Source of the DNA: Aphodosoma sp045631465
GTDB taxonomy: Bacteria; Bacteroidota; Bacteroidia; Bacteroidales; Paludibacteraceae
Reading direction: 5' to 3'
NCBI GenBank assembly: GCA_045631465.1
Contig: JAZQUV010000014.1
Location: 1 to 32,768 of the forward strand
Length of the DNA stretch: 32,768 nt
This document shows positions 22,576 to 30,121 of this stretch, one piece after another (positions within the stretch are counted from its first letter, which is position 1; each line of letters opens with the position of its first letter). Both the position numbers and the translations under genes were made by a program. The notes beneath the pieces were generated by a model. That model worked only from the letters and a program-made list of their open reading frames with translations. It was not told the DNA's origin and searched no databases.

Positions 22576-25500
22576 ATGGCTTTTAGAAGAGATAATAAAG
22601 TAAAAACTAATTTCAGCAAAATCACTATAGGATTGGCTTCACCAGAAGAAATTCTTGAAGCATCTTATGGTGAGGTGTTGAAGCCAGAAACTATCAACTA
22701 TCGTACATACAAACCAGAACGCGATGGTTTGTTCTGCGAGCGCATATTTGGTCCAACACGTGACTATGAATGCCATTGCGGTAAATACAAACGTATCCGT
22801 TACAAAGGTATTGTCTGCGATCGTTGTGGTGTGGAAGTTACTGAAAAGAAAGTTCGTCGCGAACGTTCAGGTCACATTCAACTTGTTGTACCTGTGGCAC
22901 ATATTTGGTATTTTCGTTCTACACCAAACAAAATTGGTTACCTTCTTGGTATGCCATCTAAGAAATTAGATGCAATCATTTATTACGAAAAATATATTAT
23001 CCTCCAAGCAGGTATTCTTGAAGGCGTAGAAGGTGTTCAAGTTGGCGAGTTGATTGAAGAGAATCGTTATATGGAGTTGATGGATATGTTGTACGAAAAA
23101 GATCGTAATAACCATTTGCTCGAAGATACAGATCCAAATAAGTTTATTTGTAAAATGGGTGCTGAAGCTATTTATGATATGCTTCGTAACCTTGATTTGG
23201 ATAAACTTTCATATGAATTGCGTGATAAAGCAAACACAGATACATCGCAACAACGTAAAGCAGAAGCATTAAAACGTTTGAATGTGATTGAATCTTTCCG
23301 TGCTGCTCGTCATCGCAATCGCCCAGAGTGGATGATTCTTAAAACGTTGCCTGTAATTCCACCAGAATTGCGTCCGTTGGTTCCACTTGATGGTGGTCGT
23401 TTTGCGACATCAGATATCAATGACTTGTATCGTCGTGTTATTATCCGTAATAACCGTCTTAAACGTCTCATCGAAATTAAGGCTCCAGAGGTTATTCTTC
23501 GAAATGAAAAGCGTATGTTGCAAGAGGCAGTTGACTCTTTGATTGACAACTCTCGCAAGTCTAACGCAATGAAGACAGACTCGAATCGTCCTTTGAAATC
23601 GTTGACAGATAGTTTGAAAGGTAAACAAGGTCGTTTCCGTCAAAACCTTCTCGGTAAACGTGTCGACTATTCAGCACGTTCGGTTATTGTTGTTGGTCCA
23701 GAATTACAAATGCACGAATGCGGTCTTCCTAAAGATATGGCGGCAGAGCTTTACAAACCATTTATTATTCGTAAACTCATTGAACGTGGTATTGTAAAAA
23801 CAGTTAAGTCGGCTAAGAAATTTATTGATCGTAAAGATCCTGTTGTTTGGGATATTCTTGAACACGTGATGAAAGGTCACCCAGTGCTTCTCAACCGTGC
23901 TCCGACACTTCACCGTCTTGGTATTCAAGCATTCCAACCAAAGATGATTGAGGGTAAAGCAATCCAACTTCACCCACTTTCATGTACTGCGTTCAATGCC
24001 GACTTCGATGGTGACCAGATGGCGGTTCACCTTCCACTTGGTAATGAGGCAGTACTCGAAGCTCAAATGCTTATGCTTGCTTCGCATAACATTCTCAACC
24101 CAGCCAATGGTTCGCCAATTACGGTTCCTTCTCAAGATATGGTGCTTGGTCTTTACTATATCACTAAGGCTCGTGAGGGTGTGAAAGGTGAAGGTCTTAA
24201 GTTCTATTCTCCAGAGGAGGTTGAAATTGCTTATAACGAAGGTGCAGTTGATATCCATGCAATTATCTCTGTTCGTACTCATGATGTTGATGCAGAAGGT
24301 AATTATGTGACTCGTTTGATCGAGAAAACTACTGTTGGTCGTGTTATTGTTAATAAATTTGTACCAAAAGAGTGTGGTTATCTCAATGAATTGCTTTCTA
24401 AAAAATCACTTCGTAATGTTATCGGTCATGTTATCGAAACTTGTGGTGTAGCACGTACTGCAAAATTCTTGGATGATATTAAAAACTTAGGTTATCAAAT
24501 GGCATTCCGTGGAGGTTTGTCTTTCAACTTGGCCGACGTTATTATCCCAGAAGAAAAAGCTGCACTTGTTAATTCGGGTTACGAAGAGGTAGAAAATATT
24601 ATGAATGATTATAACATGGGTTATATCACTAATAACGAACGTTATAATCAAATTATTGATACTTGGACTCGTGTCAATAGCGAGTTGACAAATGTCGTAA
24701 TGAAACAACTTTCGGGCGACAATCAAGGTTTCAACTCAGTGTATATGATGTTGGATTCTGGTGCCCGTGGTTCGCGTGAGCAGATTCGTCAGTTGTCAGG
24801 TATGCGTGGTTTGATGGCTAAACCTCAAAAAGCCGGTGCAGAAGGCGGTCAAATTATCGAAAACCCTATCTTGGCTAACTTTAAAGAAGGTCTTAGCGTG
24901 TTGGAGTACTTTATCTCTACTCACGGTGCGCGTAAAGGTCTTGCCGATACGGCGTTGAAAACAGCCGATGCGGGTTATCTTACTCGTCGCTTGGTTGACG
25001 TATCTCACGATGTTATCATTAATGAAGAGGACTGTGGTACATTGCGTGGTCTTGTGGCAACTGAAATTAAAAATAACGAAGAGGTTGTTGCTTCTCTTTA
25101 CGAACGTATTCTTGGTCGTGTGTCTGTTCATGATGTAATTGATCCACTTACAGGCGACCTTATTGTTGCTGCAGGTGAAGAAATCGTTGAATCAGCAGCT
25201 AAACGTATCGAAAAATCACCAATCGAACGCGTAGAAATACGTTCAGTGCTCACTTGCGAATCTCGTCATGGTGTTTGTGCTAAATGTTATGGACGTAACC
25301 TCGCTACTGGTCGTATGGTCAACAAAGGTGAAGCTGTTGGTGTTATTGCAGCACAATCAATCGGTGAACCAGGTACTCAGTTGACACTTCGTACATTCCA
25401 CGTCGGTGGTGTGGCTTCGAATATTGCTGTTGACAATGGTATCACATCTAAATATGATGGTCGTCTTGAAATAGACGAACTTCGTACAGTTGATGCTGAA

Positions 25501-26886
25501 GATGCAGCCGGAAATAAATATCAAGTTGTTGTAGGTCGTTTGGCTGAGGCTCGTATTATCGATCATAACACTGGTATTGCTCTTACAACACAAAATATCC
25601 CTTATGGTTCGAAACTCTTTATCCCTGCTGGATCTGATGTTAAGAAAGGTGATAAGATTTGTGAATGGGACCCATTCAACGCTGTAATCGTTTCAGAGGT
25701 TGCCGGTACAGTTCAATTCGAATCAATGGTAGAGAACTCTACTTACAAAGTAGAATCGGACGAAACAACAGGTCTTTTGGAAAAAATCATTATCGAGTCT
25801 AAAGACAAAACTAAAGCTCCTGCGGCTCAAATTGTAGATAAAGCTGGTAATGTTCTTAAAACATACAACCTCCCAGTAGGTGCTCACTTGGTAATTGATG
25901 CAAAACAAAAAGTTAAACCTGGTGATTTGATTGTTAAGATTCCACGTGCTGTAGGAAAAACTGGTGACATCACCGGTGGTCTTCCACGTGTTACAGAATT
26001 GTTTGAGGCTCGTAATCCATCTAACCCAGCAGTTGTTGCCGAAATTGATGGTGAAATCTCATTCGGTAAAATCAAACGTGGTAACCGTGAAATTATCCTT
26101 ACATCACGTACTGGCGAAGAGAAAAAATACCTTGTACAATTGTCAAAACAAATTCTTGTTCAAGATGGCGACTATGTGCGTGCAGGTACACCTCTTTCTG
26201 ATGGTGCAATCACTCCTTCTGACATTTTGGCAATTAAGGGTCCTACTGCAGTTCAAGAGTATATCGTGAATGAAGTACAAGACGTTTATCGTCTCCAAGG
26301 TGTGAAAATCAACGATAAACACTTTGAAGTAATTGTGCGTCAAATGATGCGTAAAGTGCAAATTGCTGATGCAGGTGATACTCGTTTCCTTGAAGGTCAA
26401 GTTGTTGATAAGATTGAGTTCATGGAAGAAAACGATCGTCTTTGGGGTAAAAAAGTTGTTACTGATGCAGGTGACTCAACTAATTACATGGCAGGTCAGA
26501 TCGTAACAGCACGTAAACTTCGTGATGAAAACTCGGCACTCAAACGTCGTGATATGCGTCCAGTAGAAACTCGAGATGCAATGCCTGCTACTTCGCTTCA
26601 AATGCTTCAAGGTATCACACGTGCAGCTCTTCAAACACAGTCGTTTATGTCTGCTGCATCGTTCCAAGAAACTCCAAAAGTATTGAACGAGGCTGCTATC
26701 AATGGTAAAGTTGATTATCTTGCAGGTATGAAAGAAAACGTTATTGTTGGTCATAAAATCCCAGCAGGTACAGGTCTTCGTGAGTATGATCATTTGTTTG
26801 TTGCTTCTCGTGAAGAGTACCAACGTATGAGTGAAGCTAGCCGTAATGTTACAGATATTGATGATATTACTGATGCTATCAATTAA
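22576..26886 (+). CDS. rpoC: RNA polymerase subunit beta'
   Basis: A 1436-residue beta' subunit, complete. The N-terminal zinc ribbon has C66, C68, C81 and C84. The catalytic magnesium loop NADFDGD is at 474-480 (D476, D478, D480). A second zinc site includes C820 and the cluster starting at C894 (CESRHGVCAKCYGRNLA). The bridge and trigger helix regions are present (GEPGTQLTLRTFHVGG). Last gene of the rpl-rpo operon, followed by a good terminator 40 nt after its stop. Confidence 0.99.
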   Translation: MAFRRDNKVKTNFSKITIGLASPEEILEASYGEVLKPETINYRTYKPERDGLFCERIFGPTRDYECHCGKYKRIRYKGIVCDRCGVEVTEKKVRRERSGHIQLVVPVAHIWYFRSTPNKIGYLLGMPSKKLDAIIYYEKYIILQAGILEGVEGVQVGELIEENRYMELMDMLYEKDRNNHLLEDTDPNKFICKMGAEAIYDMLRNLDLDKLSYELRDKANTDTSQQRKAEALKRLNVIESFRAARHRNRPEWMILKTLPVIPPELRPLVPLDGGRFATSDINDLYRRVIIRNNRLKRLIEIKAPEVILRNEKRMLQEAVDSLIDNSRKSNAMKTDSNRPLKSLTDSLKGKQGRFRQNLLGKRVDYSARSVIVVGPELQMHECGLPKDMAAELYKPFIIRKLIERGIVKTVKSAKKFIDRKDPVVWDILEHVMKGHPVLLNRAPTLHRLGIQAFQPKMIEGKAIQLHPLSCTAFNADFDGDQMAVHLPLGNEAVLEAQMLMLASHNILNPANGSPITVPSQDMVLGLYYITKAREGVKGEGLKFYSPEEVEIAYNEGAVDIHAIISVRTHDVDAEGNYVTRLIEKTTVGRVIVNKFVPKECGYLNELLSKKSLRNVIGHVIETCGVARTAKFLDDIKNLGYQMAFRGGLSFNLADVIIPEEKAALVNSGYEEVENIMNDYNMGYITNNERYNQIIDTWTRVNSELTNVVMKQLSGDNQGFNSVYMMLDSGARGSREQIRQLSGMRGLMAKPQKAGAEGGQIIENPILANFKEGLSVLEYFISTHGARKGLADTALKTADAGYLTRRLVDVSHDVIINEEDCGTLRGLVATEIKNNEEVVASLYERILGRVSVHDVIDPLTGDLIVAAGEEIVESAAKRIEKSPIERVEIRSVLTCESRHGVCAKCYGRNLATGRMVNKGEAVGVIAAQSIGEPGTQLTLRTFHVGGVASNIAVDNGITSKYDGRLEIDELRTVDAEDAAGNKYQVVVGRLAEARIIDHNTGIALTTQNIPYGSKLFIPAGSDVKKGDKICEWDPFNAVIVSEVAGTVQFESMVENSTYKVESDETTGLLEKIIIESKDKTKAPAAQIVDKAGNVLKTYNLPVGAHLVIDAKQKVKPGDLIVKIPRAVGKTGDITGGLPRVTELFEARNPSNPAVVAEIDGEISFGKIKRGNREIILTSRTGEEKKYLVQLSKQILVQDGDYVRAGTPLSDGAITPSDILAIKGPTAVQEYIVNEVQDVYRLQGVKINDKHFEVIVRQMMRKVQIADAGDTRFLEGQVVDKIEFMEENDRLWGKKVVTDAGDSTNYMAGQIVTARKLRDENSALKRRDMRPVETRDAMPATSLQMLQGITRAALQTQSFMSAASFQETPKVLNEAAINGKVDYLAGMKENVIVGHKIPAGTGLREYDHLFVASREEYQRMSEASRNVTDIDDITDAIN

Positions 26887-26926
26887 TGCAACGATAGATA
26901 ATTCTGTCGATGTGTAAATAAAAGAT

Positions 26927-26961
26927 AAGGGTAGTTCAAAAGAATTACCCTTTCTTTTTTT
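26927..26961 (+). terminator. terminator after rpoC
   Basis: A 10-bp stem aagggtagtt/aattaccctt (one G-U pair) with a 6-nt loop caaaag, then a T-rich run cttttttt. It ends the operon; the next gene has its own promoter starting at the T run. Confidence 0.88.
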
Positions 26962-26989
26962 GATATTAAAAAAATAAATTGTATCTTTG
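26959..26989 (+). promoter_or_regulatory. promoter of the MscS-type channel gene
   Basis: TTTG (26959-26962), 19-nt spacer, TATCTTTG (26982-26989). The -33 box overlaps the T tract of the rpoC terminator. It also shows that ATG 27011, not an in-frame TTG at 26987, starts the gene. Confidence 0.8.
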
Positions 26990-27010
26990 CAGTATCTAAA
27001 TTTGTTATTT

Positions 27011-28201
27011 ATGAATGTTGCTATTTTTAATTGGTTCGAAAGCATTGGTATTTCTGTTGATACTCAGCATTGGCTTTATTGGGTCATTACATTGTCTAGT
27101 ATATTTGTTTTAATATATCTTGTTCATCTTATTTTTTCGAAATTATTTATACCTGGGATAAAGAAGATAGCATTAAAAACACGTTTTTCGTGGGATGATA
27201 TTTTATTGTCAAATCAATTATTGAGTGATATTTCTCGACTTATACCTCCAATCCTTTTAGCTATTTTATTGCCTATTGCTTTTTCAAAGGATGACTCATT
27301 GTTGGATTTGTTGTTAAGGGTAAATTACATTTATATAGTTGCGGTTGTTACAAAATTGCTTTGTTCGCTTTTGTCTGCAATTTATGAATTGTCATCTCAC
27401 AACGAACGTCTTAAGAATCATTCGTTACAAGGTGTATTTCAGATGTTGAAGGTGCTCATTGTTTGTATAGCCCTTATTATTATTGTTAGTATCTTAATTA
27501 ATAAAAATCCAGGTTATATTTTGACTGCATTAGGAGCTTCGGCAGCAGTCTTAATGTTAGTTTTTAAGGATATGATAGTAGGTTTGGTTGCAGGTGTGCA
27601 ATTGTCGGCTAATGATATGTTGCGACCTGGCGATTGGATTTCAGTACCTAAATATGGCGCAGATGGAGATGTAATAGAGGTGGGTTTGACAACCATAAAG
27701 GTTCAAAATTGGGATAAGACAATTACGACAATTCCACCATATGCATTGGTGAGTGATTCGTTTCAAAATTGGCGAGGGATGCAAGAGAGTGGGGGCCGTC
27801 GTGTGAAGCGTTCGATATATATAGACATGCGTTCTATTAATTTTTGTACAACAGCGCAAATGGCTGAATTTGAACAAAAAGGTTGGTTGGAAGGTGTAGA
27901 ACGTGAGGATAATTTTCCAGTTAATTTACATATATTTCGTAATTATTTGGATAAGTATTTACGCAGTCACTCGTATGTCAATCAGAATATGATTATTATG
28001 GTGCGACAGTTGCAACCAACAGCACAAGGTTTGCCATTAGAATTGTATTTTTTCTCAGATGGTACAGATTGGATTCCTTACGAAAAGTTGCAAGCGGAGG
28101 TTTTTGAGCATGTATTTGCAATGTTGCCAACTTTTGGTCTTCGTGTATTCCAATCTCCAATGGGAAGTGATTTTTGTGGAAATTCGTTGAGTGTAAATTG
28201 A
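27011..28201 (+). CDS. mechanosensitive ion channel, MscS family (YbdG-like)
   Basis: A 396-residue membrane protein. Several N-terminal hydrophobic segments (about residues 20-45, 70-90, 95-125 and 145-165) lead to the pore helix region LGASAAVLMLVFKDMIVGLVAGVQ (about 170-195). The MscS beta domain then follows (LRPGDWISVPKYGADGDVIE, TTIKVQNWDKTITTIPPYAL, SFQNWRGMQESGGRRVKRS). The last blocks match the E. coli YbdG type rather than small MscS. These channels open under membrane tension to release solutes on osmotic downshock. It stands alone, between the rpoC terminator and the rimP promoter. Confidence 0.9.
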   Translation: MNVAIFNWFESIGISVDTQHWLYWVITLSSIFVLIYLVHLIFSKLFIPGIKKIALKTRFSWDDILLSNQLLSDISRLIPPILLAILLPIAFSKDDSLLDLLLRVNYIYIVAVVTKLLCSLLSAIYELSSHNERLKNHSLQGVFQMLKVLIVCIALIIIVSILINKNPGYILTALGASAAVLMLVFKDMIVGLVAGVQLSANDMLRPGDWISVPKYGADGDVIEVGLTTIKVQNWDKTITTIPPYALVSDSFQNWRGMQESGGRRVKRSIYIDMRSINFCTTAQMAEFEQKGWLEGVEREDNFPVNLHIFRNYLDKYLRSHSYVNQNMIIMVRQLQPTAQGLPLELYFFSDGTDWIPYEKLQAEVFEHVFAMLPTFGLRVFQSPMGSDFCGNSLSVN

Positions 28202-28228
28202 AAAAAATATAAAAAATATTGCTAATAA

Positions 28229-28260
28229 TTTGGTAGTTAACAAAATAATTTGTAACTTTG
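28229..28260 (+). promoter_or_regulatory. promoter of rimP-nusA-infB
   Basis: TTTG (28229-28232), 20-nt spacer, TAACTTTG (28253-28260). The predicted start point falls 10-20 nt before the leader hairpin at 28278. Confidence 0.8.
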
Positions 28261-28277
28261 CATCGAATTAATGAATT

Positions 28278-28304
28278 GAGGGGACGAGTAGTCCCCTCGT
28301 TTTG
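28278..28304 (+). promoter_or_regulatory. leader hairpin before rimP
   Basis: A perfect 8-bp GC-rich stem, GAGGGGAC (28278-28285) with GTCCCCTC (28291-28298), loop GAGTA, followed by GTTTTG. It is near the very 5' end of the transcript and 21 nt before the start codon. It could be a weak terminator (attenuator), a 5' stabilising stem, or a protein-binding site. Confidence 0.7.
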
Positions 28305-28319
28305 TAGTATAAATTGAAT

Positions 28320-28787
28320 ATGATACAGAAGGATATAATTACTAATTTGGTAATCAGTAAATTAACTGATACTAGATATTTTTTGGTTGATGTTACGGTC
28401 TCAGCTGACAATGTTATAAAAGTGGAAATAGATGCAGAAGATGGGGTTGATATTGATTTTTGTGTTGAATTGAATCGCTTTATAGAGGCAAATTTTGATC
28501 GTGAAGTAGAAGATTATGAACTTGAGGTTGGTTCTGCAGGTCTTACATCTCCATTTAAAGTTCGTCGTCAGTATGAAAAGAATCTTAACAAAGATGTTGA
28601 AGTTCTTGAAACTAATGGAATAAAGCATGAGGGAGTATTGGTAGAAGTGCATGACGAGACTTTTGTAATTGAAGAAACAAAGATGATGCGTAAGGAAGGT
28701 GATAAGAGAAAGAAAGCTTATACTGAGCGAGTTGAATTTAAATACAATGAAATAAAATATACTAAATACATAATAAACTTTAAGTAA
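28320..28787 (+). CDS. rimP: ribosome maturation factor RimP
   Basis: A 155-residue RimP, which helps late 30S assembly. The N-terminal domain has FLVDVTVSADNVIKVEIDAEDGVDIDFCVELNRFIE; the central LEVGSAGLTSPFKVRRQY is the family signature; the C-terminal SH3-like part is Lys-rich. ATG 28320 is preferred over TTG 28314. Its stop codon overlaps the nusA start (28787), so the two are translationally coupled. Confidence 0.92.
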   Translation: MIQKDIITNLVISKLTDTRYFLVDVTVSADNVIKVEIDAEDGVDIDFCVELNRFIEANFDREVEDYELEVGSAGLTSPFKVRRQYEKNLNKDVEVLETNGIKHEGVLVEVHDETFVIEETKMMRKEGDKRKKAYTERVEFKYNEIKYTKYIINFK

Positions 28788-30037
28788 TGGCTAAAAAAGA
28801 AAAAGTAAATCTTATTGAAACTTTCTCAGAGTTCAAAGATTTAAAAGCGATTGATCGCGCAACATTGATTAATATTTTGGAAGATTCATTCCGTAGTGTG
28901 ATTGCAAAAATGTACGGAACAGATGAAAATTATGATGTAATTATCAATCCTGAGACAGGGGACTGTGAGATTCTTCGTACGCGTACAATTGTTGAAGATG
29001 ATGAGTTGGAAAATGAAAGTATGGAGATTGCACTTAGTGCGGCTCAACAGATAGATGAGGATTATGAAGTTGGAGAAGAGGTTGTTGATAAAGTAGAATT
29101 TTTGAGCTTTGGTCGTCGTGCAGTGCTTAATTTGCGTCAAACATTAGCATCTCGTATCCTTGAACTTCAAAAAGAGGCTCTCTATGAAAAATATGCTGAT
29201 ATTATAGGTCAAGTTGTGACTGGTGATATCTATCAAGTGTGGAAAAAAGAGGTACTTATTCTTGATGAAGATAAAAATGAAATGCTTCTTCCAAAACAAG
29301 AGCAAATTCCGACAGATTTTTATCGTAAAGGTGAGTCTGTGCGTGCAGTTGTACTTCGTGTTGATAATAAAAATAATAATCCAAAAATTTATCTTTCACG
29401 TACTTCTCCATTGTTCTTGGAGCGTCTTATTGAACAAGAAGTTCCCGAAATACATGATGGTTTGATTACTATTAAGAAAGTAGTTCGTATTCCAGGCGAG
29501 CGTGCTAAAGTAGCTGTTGAATCATTCGATGATCGCATCGATCCAGTAGGAGCATGTGTTGGTATGAAAGGTGCTCGTATTCATGGTATTGTTCGCGAAC
29601 TTCGTAATGAAAATATTGATGTTATCAACTACACAAGCAATGCAAGTCTTTATATAGCTCGTGCACTTAGTCCTGCAAAAGTGCAAACTATTGAGCTTGA
29701 TGAAGAAAACAAAAAAGCAAATGTATATCTTCGTCCAGAAGAGATTTCTCTTGCAATTGGTAAGAATGGTAATAATATCAAATTAGCAACTATGCTTACT
29801 GGTTATACTATTGATGTGTTCCGTAATGATGTTGAGGTTGATGAAGAAGATATTTATCTAGATGAATTTAGCGACGAAATCGATGCTTGGATTATTGATG
29901 TATTAAAAGGTATTGGTTGCGATACAGCTAAAAGTGTATTAGCTCTTTCTCGTGAAGAGTTGATTCAACGTTCTGACCTTGAAGAGGAAACTATTGATGA
30001 GGTATTGGCTGTTTTAAAAGCTGAATTTGAAGATTAA
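28787..30037 (+). CDS. nusA: transcription factor NusA
   Basis: A 416-residue NusA. The N-terminal RNA polymerase-binding domain (residues 1-125) is followed by S1 (about 130-200), KH1 and KH2 (about 200-345, with VGACVGMKGARIHGIVREL and LAIGKNGNNIKLATML). A helix-hairpin-helix-like acidic tail (about 365-416) stands in for the longer AR repeats of E. coli. NusA controls pausing, termination and antitermination. ATG overlaps the rimP stop by one base; infB follows after 84 nt. Confidence 0.96.
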   Translation: MAKKEKVNLIETFSEFKDLKAIDRATLINILEDSFRSVIAKMYGTDENYDVIINPETGDCEILRTRTIVEDDELENESMEIALSAAQQIDEDYEVGEEVVDKVEFLSFGRRAVLNLRQTLASRILELQKEALYEKYADIIGQVVTGDIYQVWKKEVLILDEDKNEMLLPKQEQIPTDFYRKGESVRAVVLRVDNKNNNPKIYLSRTSPLFLERLIEQEVPEIHDGLITIKKVVRIPGERAKVAVESFDDRIDPVGACVGMKGARIHGIVRELRNENIDVINYTSNASLYIARALSPAKVQTIELDEENKKANVYLRPEEISLAIGKNGNNIKLATMLTGYTIDVFRNDVEVDEEDIYLDEFSDEIDAWIIDVLKGIGCDTAKSVLALSREELIQRSDLEEETIDEVLAVLKAEFED

Positions 30038-30121
30038 TAACTCTTTTATTTTAAATTGTGGTTTAGTCGTGTGGATTATGCCATTAAAAAACTATAACTA
30101 TACACTAATAACTAAAAATAT

